Origin: Ningiella ruwaisensis
GTDB taxonomy: Bacteria > Pseudomonadota > Gammaproteobacteria > Enterobacterales > Alteromonadaceae
DNA length: 64,000 bases
Direction of reading: 5' to 3'
Assembly: GCF_004798935.1 (NCBI RefSeq)
Contig: NZ_RAHT01000007.1
Span: 62,001 to 126,000 of the forward strand
The notes beneath the pieces were generated by a model. The model did not search any database. It had not been told where the DNA came from and saw only the letters and a program-made list of their open reading frames with translations. Below, one piece after another: positions 8,888 to 18,455 of this stretch. The translations under genes were made by a program, and so were the position numbers. How positions within the stretch are numbered: the stretch's first letter is position 1; each line of letters begins with the position of its first letter.

Positions 8888-9994
8888 TTACGACGCATTT
8901 TCCATTGTTTCGCTTACTTCAGTGCCACTGCTTTCATCAGTAAGACGCTTTGGTGTTGACCAGGCAGTGATCAACGCTTTAACCAAGGTTGCCAGCGGAA
9001 TTGCAAAAAACACGCCCCAAAAGCCCCACAAGCCACCAAAAAGTAATACGGCGATAATAATGTAAAGCGGATGAAGACTGACGGCTTCTGAAAATAAGAA
9101 TGGTACCAGGACATTTCCATCTAGTGCTTGAATAATGAAGTAAACCAGCATGACATAGCCAAATTCTGCGCTCAGTCCAAATTGAAACAGTGCGACTATT
9201 GCAACAGGGATGGTCACTACCGCAGCGCCAATGTAGGGAATAAGCACAGAAAAACCAACCAGCACGCCAAGCAGAAGGGCAAATCTTAAATCAAGAATTG
9301 TAAAAGCGACGCTCGTAACTGCACCTACAATAATAATTTCAATTACTTTACCGCGTATATAGTTGGCGATTTGCGTGTTCATTTCTTCGCCAACCTGACT
9401 AATCAGCCTTCTTTCTTTGGGAAGCAGTGTGGAGATGCTTTCAATGAAAAAGCGCTTGTCATTTAGCATGAAAAACACCATCAAAGGCACCAGAATAATG
9501 TAAATCAGTAAGGCGGCTAAATTACCAATACTGCTTACAGACGCGGACAGAACCTGCTCCCCTACTCCTACAATGCGTTCGTTAACGCCAGCCATCATCG
9601 ATTTGATGTAGGTCACTTCAATGACACTGGGATACTTCTCAGGCAAGGTTGCTAGCCACAATTGCGCTGAGTTCCAAATTAAGGGGACTTCTTTTATCAG
9701 ATTAACACTCTGTTTTGAAATAATCGGGATAAGGGCAACAGCGGTAATAAAACACATGAAAAAGAATACAATGAGGGTAAAGCTGGTTGCTAGGGAACGT
9801 CGAATACCCATCTGCTCAAGCTTTGTGACTGGCACATCCAAAAGATATGCAATTACAATAGCAACTAATACAGGCATCAAAATCCCGCCAAAAACATATA
9901 AAATGGCAAAAGAAATGATGATGAGCAGCAGCAACATCAAGGAATTTGGATCGGAAAACTTACGTTTGTACCATTGACCGATAACACCTAGCAT
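8888..9994 (-). CDS. perM: AI-2E family transporter PerM/YfgO
   Basis: Inner-membrane protein of the AI-2E/PerM superfamily with about eight membrane segments. There are two helices near residues 15-70, one around 150-180 and a cluster from 205 to 345 that includes the conserved DGNVLVPFLFSEAVSLHP stretch. Transport function in this subfamily is poorly defined. The start is ATG 9994, preceded by GAAGGG; a TTG three bases upstream is less likely. It is divergent from bepA, as yfgO is near yfgC in E. coli. Confidence 0.87.
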   Translation of the reverse strand: MLGVIGQWYKRKFSDPNSLMLLLLIIISFAILYVFGGILMPVLVAIVIAYLLDVPVTKLEQMGIRRSLATSFTLIVFFFMCFITAVALIPIISKQSVNLIKEVPLIWNSAQLWLATLPEKYPSVIEVTYIKSMMAGVNERIVGVGEQVLSASVSSIGNLAALLIYIILVPLMVFFMLNDKRFFIESISTLLPKERRLISQVGEEMNTQIANYIRGKVIEIIIVGAVTSVAFTILDLRFALLLGVLVGFSVLIPYIGAAVVTIPVAIVALFQFGLSAEFGYVMLVYFIIQALDGNVLVPFLFSEAVSLHPLYIIIAVLLFGGLWGFWGVFFAIPLATLVKALITAWSTPKRLTDESSGTEVSETMENAS

Positions 9995-10132
9995 CAAACT
10001 ACCCTTCTGTTAGTGATAAAAATGAGTGATAAATATATGATATTGTATTGTTTTAAAACAAAGAAACTTAAGCAAGCCAAATTGGTCTACGTGTAGTATA
10101 TATTAATTAGTGGTTTGACAAGCAAGGTAATC

Positions 10133-11605
10133 ATGCAGTTTTTTAAGATCAAAACTTTAGCCATGTGTGTTTTGTGTACATTTAGTTTCGCAAGCCAAAC
10201 ACAAACACTTCAAACGCAGCAGAACGATCGCAATCAACTGCCTGAAATTGGTGTCGTCGCGTCCGATGCTATCACAATAGAAAAAGAAAAAATCATTGGC
10301 GATGCCATTATGCGTCAACTGCGAGGACAAGCCCCGCTTATTCAGGATCCTGTCTTACAGGAATACGTACAGGACATCGGCAATCGCTTGGTTGTTCATG
10401 CGGATAATACCAAGTTTCCCTTTACCTTTTTCATTATTAACAATCCTGTCCTTAATGCATTTGCGTTTTATGGTGGGCATATTGGCGTACATACTGGCCT
10501 AATCGCGCAAGCCGAAACGGAAAGTGAATTTGCTTCGGTTTTAGCGCACGAAGTAGCTCACGTCACTCAGCGTCATCTTGCGCGCAGATTACAATCGCAG
10601 CAACGCTCAGGCCCGCTTCAGTTAGCCAGTATGATTGGCTCGCTGTTAATCGCGATGGCCGACCCCAGAGCAGGCATGGCCGCTGTCTCAGCCTCTATGG
10701 CGGGGAGTCAGCAAGCGGTTATCAATTTTACCCGAAACAATGAACAAGAAGCAGATAGCATCGGGATAAATATTCTATATCGAGCGGGATTTGACCCGAT
10801 GGGCGCCCCGGCTTTTTTTGGTCGCCTTTCCGAGCAATATGGCCTTCGCTCTACGCAACTGGCATTTTTACAAACGCACCCGCTTCCAAACGACCGGGTT
10901 GCTGAAACGCTTACCAGAGCGCGATCCTATGGAGAAGTTTACACACCTGAAAGTTTACATTTCCATTTGGCACGGGCTCGCATCCAGTCAAGGTACATGA
11001 GCACCAATGAACGTAATCTCGGTTTTTTTGAATCCCAGATAAATCGCTTGCAGGGGGTCAAAAAAACAGCCGCGCTTTATGGATATGCATTAAGTGTGTT
11101 CGAAGCTGAAGAGTATAAACGCGCAGAAGACCTCATCAACACGCTGCTTAAAGATGACCCAGAAAATTTATTTTATCTGGATTTAAAAACAGATATTTTG
11201 ATCAAACAAAATCGTCACAATGAAGCGGTTCAAATGCTCAAACCCTTGTGGCAACACAAGCCACAAAATTTAGTGCTCGCGCTTAATCTGGCCAACGTAT
11301 ACCTTACTTCGGCCGACTACGAACCAGCAATTCAAATCTTAAGAGATTTGTTATTGGTTGATAAACAAAACATTTTGGCGTACCAGCTTTTAAATGATGC
11401 CTATCAGCGTTCCTCTCAAAAGAAAGAGGCACATAAAACACAGGCTGAAATATATTCTCTGATTGGCGCTTATTCGCTTGCAATAGACGAGTTACAGTTT
11501 GCCTATAATTTTGCTCGTGATGACACCATAGAGAAACAGCGAATTTTAGGTCGTATCGACCAACTTAGAAGTGCGCAAGCAAATGCACAGAGGCTCAGTT
11601 TGTAG
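10133..11605 (+). CDS. bepA: Outer-membrane assembly M48 metalloprotease BepA
   Basis: Periplasmic protease/chaperone that degrades or helps assemble outer-membrane proteins such as LptD. A signal peptide (about residues 1-21) is followed by the M48 domain with zinc site H139-E-V-A-H143 and E204 (NNEQEAD), then a C-terminal TPR domain (about 300-490). ATG 10133 is chosen because AAGG lies five bases upstream; a TTG at 10115 has no ribosome site. Its 3' end overlaps the convergent thioredoxin-like gene by 11 bases. Confidence 0.94.
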   Translation: MQFFKIKTLAMCVLCTFSFASQTQTLQTQQNDRNQLPEIGVVASDAITIEKEKIIGDAIMRQLRGQAPLIQDPVLQEYVQDIGNRLVVHADNTKFPFTFFIINNPVLNAFAFYGGHIGVHTGLIAQAETESEFASVLAHEVAHVTQRHLARRLQSQQRSGPLQLASMIGSLLIAMADPRAGMAAVSASMAGSQQAVINFTRNNEQEADSIGINILYRAGFDPMGAPAFFGRLSEQYGLRSTQLAFLQTHPLPNDRVAETLTRARSYGEVYTPESLHFHLARARIQSRYMSTNERNLGFFESQINRLQGVKKTAALYGYALSVFEAEEYKRAEDLINTLLKDDPENLFYLDLKTDILIKQNRHNEAVQMLKPLWQHKPQNLVLALNLANVYLTSADYEPAIQILRDLLLVDKQNILAYQLLNDAYQRSSQKKEAHKTQAEIYSLIGAYSLAIDELQFAYNFARDDTIEKQRILGRIDQLRSAQANAQRLSL

Positions 11606-12083
11606 AAGGCGCTGCAGCCGAATTGCTATCGCTTAGCACACTCAGTAAGTTCTCTGCTGTCTGTTCGCCAAAAAGCTGGCCTTTGAGGCTACCATCAGGA
11701 TTGAGTATATAGGTAGCAGGCAAAAATTCCGGTTTATCAAAGGGAAACGGCTTATCTATTTTGTTGATGAGATCAAACTGCATATTATACTTTTCTTTGA
11801 TCGCTTTAAGTTTTTCATCCGTTAGATTGTCATAACTAATGGCAAATAGTTGGGTGTTGTAGGGTTTAATTTGATTAAAACGAGACAGCTCTGGTACTTC
11901 TTTAAGACAAGGAGCACACCATTCAGCAAAATAATTTACAACAAGATACTGACCGTGATAGTCCGAATGCTTGTGTTTTCTGCCATCGAGCGTGGTAAAA
12001 TCGTATTGCTGGCTTTGAAAAACAATATAACCCAAACTTGCAGCGAGTACTGCGAATAAGCCATACAACCAACGAATTTGCAT
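11595..12083 (-). CDS. Membrane-anchored TlpA-like thioredoxin-fold protein
   Basis: An N-terminal membrane anchor (about residues 4-22) precedes a periplasmic thioredoxin fold with active site C56-A-P-C59 in NYFAEWCAPCLKE. The cis-proline region is PEFLPATYIL. This fits the TlpA/ResA/DsbE group of periplasmic thiol reductases; the client protein is not evident. A Ser/Ala-rich tail ends the 162 residues. Related small thioredoxins occur next to bepA-yfgD in other alteromonads (recollection, not checked). Confidence 0.85.
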   Translation of the reverse strand: MQIRWLYGLFAVLAASLGYIVFQSQQYDFTTLDGRKHKHSDYHGQYLVVNYFAEWCAPCLKEVPELSRFNQIKPYNTQLFAISYDNLTDEKLKAIKEKYNMQFDLINKIDKPFPFDKPEFLPATYILNPDGSLKGQLFGEQTAENLLSVLSDSNSAAAPSTN

Positions 12084-12124
12084 AGTAAAATATCCCGAAA
12101 ATTTAAATAAAAAGAGTTTAAATA

Positions 12125-12481
12125 ATGCCTAACGCAATCTTGTACCACAACCCCAGATGTTCGAAAAGTCGTGAAGCAAAAGCTTTTGTTGAGCAGCACA
12201 TTGATAATTTACAGGTAATTGAATACTTAAAGCACCCTTTGAGTAAGCAGGAGCTTGAAGCTTTGTACAATAAAATGGACTTACAAAGCGCTCATCAAAT
12301 GCTTCGGCCAAAAGAAGATGAATATAAACTTGCCAAGTTGAGTGAAACATCATCAAACGACGAAGTGTTTGAAGCTATTGCAAATTATCCTAAATTACTC
12401 GAACGTCCAATTCTAGAATACGGTGACAAGGCGGCGATAGGCCGTCCACTGGATCATATTATTTCTTTGCTGCATGCCTGA
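12125..12481 (+). CDS. yfgD: ArsC-family reductase-like protein YfgD
   Basis: Thioredoxin-fold protein of the ArsC/Spx superfamily with the single active Cys12 in NPRCSKSRE. C-terminal motifs such as LERPIL and AAIGRPLD are typical of ArsC-type proteins. The gene is the yfgD homologue of the bepA neighbourhood. True arsenate reductase activity is not certain, since no ars genes lie nearby. It has 118 residues and precedes the WrbA-like gene by six bases. Confidence 0.88.
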   Translation: MPNAILYHNPRCSKSREAKAFVEQHIDNLQVIEYLKHPLSKQELEALYNKMDLQSAHQMLRPKEDEYKLAKLSETSSNDEVFEAIANYPKLLERPILEYGDKAAIGRPLDHIISLLHA

Positions 12482-12487
12482 GGTCAG

Positions 12488-13081
12488 ATGAATAAGGTCC
12501 TTGTTCTATTTTACTCACGTCACGGAGCGACCCAGGCGCTTGCTGAATCTATCGCAAGAGGTGTGGAAGCCAGTGGATGCGAAGCACTTATAAGAACGGT
12601 AGCGCCTGTCAGTGATAATCTCGATGCACAGGCCTCCTCCATCCCTGAGCAGGGGTATCTATTTGTATCGAAACAGGATCTCATCGACTGCGATGGATTG
12701 GCGATGGGTAGCCCAACTCACTTTGGCAACATGGCCTCACCGCTAAAATATTTTATCGATAGTCTAACGGATGTTTGGCTTAAGGGACATCTTATCGATA
12801 AACCTGCGTGTGTTTTTACGTCAAGCGCCAGTATGCATGGAGGTCAGGAAAGTACGCTACTATCCATGATTTTACCGCTTATGCATCACGGAATGTGTAT
12901 ATTAGGTTTGCCGTATTCCGAAAGCAAATTACACAGTACACAAAGTGGCGGAACGCCTTATGGCGTATCCTGCGTTTCTGGAGAAGGGTTTAATGGTCTT
13001 AGCAATGATGAAAAAGCGCTTAGCATCGCAATGGGCCAACGCTTAGGCAATACGGTGAAAAAATTATGTCAGAAAAAGTAA
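12488..13081 (+). CDS. WrbA-like NAD(P)H:quinone oxidoreductase
   Basis: Flavodoxin-fold FMN protein. The phosphate-binding loop is FYSRHGATQALAESI and the isoalloxazine-side segment is MGSPTHFGNMASPLKYFID, both characteristic of the WrbA/NQO family of two-electron quinone reductases. It has 197 residues, as usual. It forms a unit with yfgD and the DUF2069 gene that overlaps its end by 16 bases. Confidence 0.9.
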   Translation: MNKVLVLFYSRHGATQALAESIARGVEASGCEALIRTVAPVSDNLDAQASSIPEQGYLFVSKQDLIDCDGLAMGSPTHFGNMASPLKYFIDSLTDVWLKGHLIDKPACVFTSSASMHGGQESTLLSMILPLMHHGMCILGLPYSESKLHSTQSGGTPYGVSCVSGEGFNGLSNDEKALSIAMGQRLGNTVKKLCQKK

Positions 13082-13527
13082 AGCGTTATCGATATTTAGC
13101 CCTGATTTGTCACATTGGTTTACTCGCCTGGATGGCACTGTGGTATCTAGTGCTGGAAACCAGTATGGACTATTCACTCATTTTTATATTTTTAGTCTAC
13201 CTCTTGCCCTTGCTTTTACCCTTATGGGGTGTCATTAAAGCAAAGCCCTACACGCACGCGTGGGCTTGTTTCATAGTATTGCTCTATTTTTTACACGGTA
13301 TTACAGTTATTTACGCAGAGCCCCAATATTGGCTATATGCCTCAATTGAGCTTTTGCTAGCATCTGGGATGTTTATTGGGTGCAGCGTATTTGCGCGACT
13401 TCGCGGACAGGAATTGGGCACTAGCCTCCCGAAACTGAGTAAAGTTATGGAAGATGAAAAAGCGTATTTCGAAAAGCAACATCACAAGCGCAAACAATCG
13501 GATGCCAACAATGAGGATGCAAAATAA
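13066..13527 (+). CDS. DUF2069 inner membrane protein
   Basis: Small integral membrane protein with four predicted helices (about residues 9-28, 33-55, 63-82, 88-106) and a charged cytoplasmic tail rich in Lys, Gln and Asn. The YFLHGITVIYA segment is the best-conserved part of DUF2069 in gammaproteobacteria. No function is known. It overlaps the end of the WrbA-like gene, so the two are probably translationally coupled. Confidence 0.8.
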   Translation: MSEKVKRYRYLALICHIGLLAWMALWYLVLETSMDYSLIFIFLVYLLPLLLPLWGVIKAKPYTHAWACFIVLLYFLHGITVIYAEPQYWLYASIELLLASGMFIGCSVFARLRGQELGTSLPKLSKVMEDEKAYFEKQHHKRKQSDANNEDAK

Positions 13528-13539
13528 GCGCAAATCGGC

Positions 13540-14388
13540 TTACAAGGCGAGTGCATCCTTTAGAAAGGGAATAGTAAGCTTTCTCTGATTTTGTAAAGAC
13601 AAACTATCGAGTTTATCAACCATCTTCATCAAGCGATGCATATCTCTGGGTGAGCGTTTCATTAAAAATTGAACCGCATCATCTCCCATATTCATTCCTC
13701 GTTGGTGAAGATGCGTTTTAAGCGCCTTGAATTTATCTTGCTCTGACAATTCAGATAATTTGTAGGTTGTTCCCCAGGTAAGCCTTGAAGCAAGATCTGG
13801 AAGAGAAAACTGACATTGCGAGACACTGGCGTTGGCACTAATAATAAATGCCCGTTGTGACAATCGTCCAGCTTCAATAAACTGATTGATTGCATCGAAA
13901 ATAGCAATCTGCCAGTCTCTGTTGTCTGCAATACATTGAATGTTGTCTACGGCAATTAGGTCTAGTTTTCCAATGCCCTCAATGATCTGTGATGGCATTG
14001 ATACGAGCTGTGTCAAATCAATATATTGATTGCGTAAACTTTTGGCTTCAGCTGCTTTACACGCCCCTAGAAGTAAATGCGTCTTCCCTGTTCCTTCACT
14101 GCCATGCAAATACACAATCTGTTGATTCACAGATGAAAGCGATACGTCCTTGTTATTTGGACTTGATGACGCGTATTTATCGCTCTTTTGTGCAGACACA
14201 TTAACAGGTTCTTTTTCAGACGCGCCTACTGATAATAATGTGCGTACATGTGTAAGCAGAGCAATGTTCTTGCCTGCAATAAAGTTTTCTAATAGCAAGT
14301 CATTTTGCTGGCGAACAGGAAGCACGAGTTGCTCAACTGCTTTACTTACATTTTTTTGACTAAGGTCCTGTTTAATAGGCTTTTGCAT
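13540..14388 (-). CDS. hda: DnaA regulatory inactivator Hda
   Basis: AAA+ DnaA homologue that, with the DNA-loaded clamp, triggers hydrolysis of DnaA-ATP after initiation. The N-terminal clamp-binding motif is Q20-L-V-L-P, Walker A is GSEGTGKT (K102), Walker B-like LDLIAVDNIQC, sensor region LPDLASRLTWG and the C-terminal RKLTIPFLK. An extra hydrophilic stretch of about 30 residues (about 56-88) before the AAA+ core is absent from E. coli Hda. The start is ATG 14388, or TTG 14394, which has a better-spaced AGAAGAA. Confidence 0.93.
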   Translation of the reverse strand: MQKPIKQDLSQKNVSKAVEQLVLPVRQQNDLLLENFIAGKNIALLTHVRTLLSVGASEKEPVNVSAQKSDKYASSSPNNKDVSLSSVNQQIVYLHGSEGTGKTHLLLGACKAAEAKSLRNQYIDLTQLVSMPSQIIEGIGKLDLIAVDNIQCIADNRDWQIAIFDAINQFIEAGRLSQRAFIISANASVSQCQFSLPDLASRLTWGTTYKLSELSEQDKFKALKTHLHQRGMNMGDDAVQFLMKRSPRDMHRLMKMVDKLDSLSLQNQRKLTIPFLKDALAL

Positions 14389-14417
14389 TAGCAATTTTTA
14401 TTCTTCTGGGGTTTGAA

Positions 14418-15665
14418 TTAAGGCATCCATCTAAAAACAATTTCTTGCGTTTTTGTGCTATCCGCAACAGATGCATTCTCTGCCATCGTTCCATCAAGTG
14501 GACTCGAAAGTCGCTTATCGAGTTTTAACACGCTTAATAAGCCTTCAACACTACCATTAAGCGAAACCTTAACTTGAACGCTACTACCATTAAGGCCAAC
14601 GATTGAAGCGCTATTGACTTGAGGCGCATTGCTTAAGGCCTGAAGTGCTCGACTGGCATCGACAAAAGAGCGGACATTATTAATAGTAATCAACTGAGAT
14701 GCCACCGAAGCGTTGGAGGACGTGTCAACGGCATACTGAGCCACCAACCAACTGACGTATTCATCGATGACTGTTTCAGCAATATTGTCTTCATTCTCGA
14801 AAAATCGCTTTCGAATTTCTATCTGTGTTCCGTTGCTAAAAATCAGATCCATTTGGAAATTATCACTTGGGGCGGGAAAATGACGCTCTAGAGCTGCATC
14901 ACTGCTTGGCTGCGCATTGCTCGAAGGAAGTCCATTGGGTTGATTTAGTAAGGCATTAAGCTGGGCTTGTTGCTCAGAAAATTGCGCTTGCTGCTCATAT
15001 TCTTCTCTCATATTGACAGAAATGGGCTTAACTGCGGCGCTGATAATAAATTCCGTTCCATATCGGCTATTTTGCTGCAGCAATTTGGGCGAATTTTGGG
15101 TAAATACATCAAAGTCCGAAATCGCCATTGCATCATTTAAGTCGCCAAGAGGAAGCAGAACGTTTACACCCGACTCAAAGGCTGTTTGCTGAAGTTTTTG
15201 ATTGAATTCAGTGGCGTTGTTTTGATTTAGCCACTCAATATCTTTTGACGGTGTTTGAATAGCTAACCATAAACTTGCGCTCGGTCTTATGCTCGGCCAT
15301 ATCGGTAAATTTGAACCGCGAATTAAACCAACGAGTTGCTCCTGATTAAAGCGTGCTTCGAAATAACGCTTATCATTAATTTGCAGATAACTGGATGAAA
15401 TTAAATACTGCTCAAAATTATTTATCGCTCGCTTGATAATGGGATCATCTAACACAGATTCAGCCCCGCTCAATTTAACAAACACCTGCGCCAGTGCCTC
15501 CCTGCCCGCCCTCTGCTGAGCATTGACGCTTTGGTCTTCAATGACTACTCGCCCTACATTTACGTGAGACACTTCTGCTGCAAGCGTGTATGTCGGTGAC
15601 AGTAGAATGTAAATGCCTAGCATGAATACAAGCAATGAATTTACTGCGCTAAATGGCAATCTCAT
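14418..15665 (-). CDS. Exported DUF2066 protein
   Basis: Exported protein of 415 residues: signal peptide about 1-29 (TYTLAAEVS cleavage region), then the DUF2066 core (residues about 35-330) with the typical AGREALAQVFVKLSG start. A Gln/Ser-rich linker lies near residues 220-260. Function is unknown; the family is common upstream of hda or purM in marine gammaproteobacteria (recollection). It is divergent from purM and precedes hda by about 29 bases, so the two may be cotranscribed. Confidence 0.8.
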   Translation of the reverse strand: MRLPFSAVNSLLVFMLGIYILLSPTYTLAAEVSHVNVGRVVIEDQSVNAQQRAGREALAQVFVKLSGAESVLDDPIIKRAINNFEQYLISSSYLQINDKRYFEARFNQEQLVGLIRGSNLPIWPSIRPSASLWLAIQTPSKDIEWLNQNNATEFNQKLQQTAFESGVNVLLPLGDLNDAMAISDFDVFTQNSPKLLQQNSRYGTEFIISAAVKPISVNMREEYEQQAQFSEQQAQLNALLNQPNGLPSSNAQPSSDAALERHFPAPSDNFQMDLIFSNGTQIEIRKRFFENEDNIAETVIDEYVSWLVAQYAVDTSSNASVASQLITINNVRSFVDASRALQALSNAPQVNSASIVGLNGSSVQVKVSLNGSVEGLLSVLKLDKRLSSPLDGTMAENASVADSTKTQEIVFRWMP

Positions 15666-15811
15666 TAAATAGCCGAGCCTTATTTCTTTAACCTGAATCG
15701 TATTGTCTGATATTTAGCGCTTATTTGCATCTCTAATTTTTGATACAAATATGATCACAAAATTGATACTATCCGTCGCGTTTATATCCGTAGCATCCAA
15801 AAGGAAATTCT

Positions 15812-16891
15812 GTGACCGACAAACACGTGGCAAACCCATCCGATAATCAATCCGCTGAACAAAAACCGTCATTAAGCTATAAGGATGCCGGAGTAGATAT
15901 TGATGCCGGAAATCGACTCGTTGAACGCATTAAATCAGTTAGTAAGCGCACTGCCCGTCAGGAAGTAAGAGGCGGCTTGGGTGGCTTTGGTGCCTTATGT
16001 TCTATTCCGCAAAAGTACAAGCAGCCTTTGTTGGTATCAGGTACTGACGGTGTTGGTACTAAGCTACGCTTGGCAATGGACACGAAAAGTCACGACAGCA
16101 TCGGCATTGACTTAGTAGCAATGTGTGTAAATGACCTAATCGTACAAGGTGCAGAACCGCTTTTCTTCCTTGACTACTATGCCACAGGAAAACTGGACGT
16201 AGATACTGCGGCTGACGTCATTAGCGGCATCGGAAAAGGCTGTGAACTGGCAGGCTGTGCGCTAATTGGTGGCGAAACTGCCGAAATGCCAGGCATGTAT
16301 CATGGTGAAGATTACGATGTTGCCGGATTTTGTGTAGGCGTAGTTGAAGCAGAAAAGGTGATCGACGGCAGCAAGGTCAAAGCCGGAGATAAGATTATTG
16401 CCCTGGCCTCCTCCGGCCCTCACAGCAACGGTTACTCACTGATCAGAAAAATAATCGAGCTTGCCAAGCTGGATCTTGAGCAGGAATTAATGGGTCGTAG
16501 CTTAAAAGCGCATTTGCTCGAGCCCACTCGCATTTATGTGAAATCGGTCTTGAGCTTAATAGAAGCATTTGAGCTTAACGCCATTTCACATATAACAGGT
16601 GGCGGATTTTGGGAAAACATTCCACGCGTTTTACCTGACAATCTCAGCGCGCATATCGACGCTGGAACATGGGAATGGCCAGAAATTTTTTCATTTTTAC
16701 AATCTCAAGGAAATGTGAGTACGCAAGAGATGTATCGCACATTTAACTGCGGTGTCGGTCTGATGATTATTGTAGATGAGAATATCGCGCAGGATTGCGT
16801 TGAACGCTTGAACAGTTTGGGCGAAACTGCCTGGGTAATCGGCGAGGTAAAAGACAAGACAAGTGATAAGCAAGTCTTCATTAATTCCTAA
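15812..16891 (+). CDS. purM: AIR synthetase PurM
   Basis: Phosphoribosylformylglycinamidine cyclo-ligase, fifth step of purine synthesis. The glycine-rich segment [13 protein letters not shown], the [11 protein letters not shown] motif and [13 protein letters not shown] mark the family. The start is GTG 15812 with AAGGAA six bases upstream. It has 359 residues, slightly longer than E. coli because of an N-terminal extension. purN follows after 23 bases. Confidence 0.97.
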   Translation: MTDKHVANPSDNQSAEQKPSLSYKDAGVDIDAGNRLVERIKSVSKRTARQEVRGGLGGFGALCSIPQKYKQPLLVSGTDGVGTKLRLAMDTKSHDSIGIDLVAMCVNDLIVQGAEPLFFLDYYATGKLDVDTAADVISGIGKGCELAGCALIGGETAEMPGMYHGEDYDVAGFCVGVVEAEKVIDGSKVKAGDKIIALASSGPHSNGYSLIRKIIELAKLDLEQELMGRSLKAHLLEPTRIYVKSVLSLIEAFELNAISHITGGGFWENIPRVLPDNLSAHIDAGTWEWPEIFSFLQSQGNVSTQEMYRTFNCGVGLMIIVDENIAQDCVERLNSLGETAWVIGEVKDKTSDKQVFINS

Positions 16892-16914
16892 TTAATCGCC
16901 TATTTCTGATTATC

Positions 16915-17568
16915 ATGAAAAAACGAATTGTCATTCTGGTTTCAGGCAATGGAAGTAATGCCCAGGCAATTATTGATGCGTGTGAAGCAAACAAAATCAA
17001 TGGTGAAGTGGTAGCGATTATTTCCAATAAAGCGGAGGCCTATGCATTAGAACGCGCTAAGCACCATCAAATAGCGACTGAAACCATCATCCATAGTGAA
17101 TATCCAGATAGAGCAAGCTTTGATAAGGCCTTGCAAACGCGTATTGACTGTTACCAGCCAGATTTGATCGTGTTAGCAGGCTTCATGCGCATTTTAACGG
17201 CTGATTTTGTGCATCAATATCTTGGCAGAATACTGAATATTCATCCCTCTTTACTTCCCAAATACCAAGGCTTAAACACTCATCAGCGCGCCATTGATAA
17301 CGGTGATGAGGTACATGGTTGTAGCGTTCATTTTGTGACTGCTGAACTTGACGGAGGCCCTATTGTCATACAGGCACGTGTGTCAATCGGAGAAAATGAC
17401 AATGCAAGTTCCCTTGCCTCAAAAGTTGCCAAACGAGAGTGGCAAATTTATCCCATCGCTGTAGAATGGTTTTGTAACAATAATTTAACACTTGAAAAAT
17501 GTCAGGTGATCCATAATCATCAAGTACTACCTAGCAGTGGGATCTTATATGACGAATTGTCAGACTAA
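16915..17568 (+). CDS. purN: Phosphoribosylglycinamide formyltransferase PurN
   Basis: Formyl-THF-dependent GAR transformylase. The catalytic triad N108, H110 (ILNIHPSLLP) and D146 (ELDGGPI) is present, as is the N-terminal phosphate loop SGNGSNAQAI. It has 217 residues. It is the second gene of purM-purN, as in E. coli, and overlaps the following exported-protein gene by about 20 bases. Confidence 0.97.
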   Translation: MKKRIVILVSGNGSNAQAIIDACEANKINGEVVAIISNKAEAYALERAKHHQIATETIIHSEYPDRASFDKALQTRIDCYQPDLIVLAGFMRILTADFVHQYLGRILNIHPSLLPKYQGLNTHQRAIDNGDEVHGCSVHFVTAELDGGPIVIQARVSIGENDNASSLASKVAKREWQIYPIAVEWFCNNNLTLEKCQVIHNHQVLPSSGILYDELSD

Positions 17569-18268
17569 AAAGTACAAAAATAGTCTTTTTATGGGGCTTG
17601 TTTATGCGGTGCTTTTTATAATCAGTTTTACAGCTCAAGCGAAACTTTTACCATTTACCTCAAAGTATGTCGCTTACTATGACGGAGATGACGTTGGTGA
17701 AGCGCAACTTGAATTAAACGTATTGGACGATGAGCGTTACGAACTTAATTACCAATCCAGTGTGTCTAAATTTTTTCTCTCCGACCGTCGATTTGAAACC
17801 AGCATTTTCACCACGGAAAATGGAAAGCTTATCCCTATCCGATATGAATATCAGCGCGAAGGCACAGGAAGAAACAAAGCATTGATAGTCGAATTTGATG
17901 CAGACAGCGATAAAATCATCGTGAATGAAGAGGCGCGATATGATTGGAATAATGAGTTTGATAATCAGTTGTTTCGCGTCGATTTACCGCAGCGCTTAAA
18001 AGACGGCGAAACAAAATTTGATTACTACTTTATCAACTATCGTGGAGAACGCCGCCACTACCAGTTTGAGCTTTTAGGGGATGAGAACGTGCAGTTGCCC
18101 TATGGTCAACTAAGCGCACTTAAAGTCAAAATTAACCGGGAATCGAATCGTCGCGTCACCTATGCATGGTTTGCACCTGATCTCAATTATTCACTTGTTC
18201 GCCTTCAGCAATTTAAAGAAGGAAAAGAACAAGGCGATATCAAATTAAGTGCTTACACCCGCCCCTGA
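17549..18268 (+). CDS. DUF3108 exported protein
   Basis: Exported protein of about 239 residues: signal peptide to about residue 32 (FTAQA cleavage), then a DUF3108 domain of beta-rich lipoprotein-binding-like fold (KYVAYYDGDDVGEAQLEL start). ATG 17549 is chosen over an upstream in-frame GTG at 17537. No function is established. It is cotranscribed with purMN by overlap and followed by a strong terminator. Confidence 0.8.
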   Translation: MTNCQTKKYKNSLFMGLVYAVLFIISFTAQAKLLPFTSKYVAYYDGDDVGEAQLELNVLDDERYELNYQSSVSKFFLSDRRFETSIFTTENGKLIPIRYEYQREGTGRNKALIVEFDADSDKIIVNEEARYDWNNEFDNQLFRVDLPQRLKDGETKFDYYFINYRGERRHYQFELLGDENVQLPYGQLSALKVKINRESNRRVTYAWFAPDLNYSLVRLQQFKEGKEQGDIKLSAYTRP

Positions 18269-18364
18269 GATTTCGTACGTTTGGTCGAAAGCGCTATATA
18301 GATCGTATCAAAATCCACAGTGCAGTTGTTTTCGCAAAACGCTTACCGATGTAAATCGTGACTT

Positions 18365-18386
18365 GAGGACAACTGTCCTCTTTTTT
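18365..18386 (+). terminator. Terminator of purM-purN-DUF3108
   Basis: Perfect stem GAGGAC / GTCCTC with an AACT loop, followed by six T on the plus strand. Confidence 0.9.
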
Positions 18387-18430
18387 CTTAAAAACTTGAT
18401 ATTTTAAAGCAGAAATTATAGCTTACAATT

Positions 18431-18447
18431 ATCTGGTCAGACCTTTG
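18431..18447. promoter_or_regulatory. FadR-type operator in front of fadE
   Basis: ATCTGGTCAGACCTTTG contains the near-symmetric core CTGGTCAGACC, which matches the FadR consensus core (CTGGTCnGACC). It ends about eight bases before the fadE ATG and overlaps the ribosome-binding region, so FadR without acyl-CoA should block expression. Confidence 0.8.
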
Positions 18448-18455
18448 GAGTGTTT

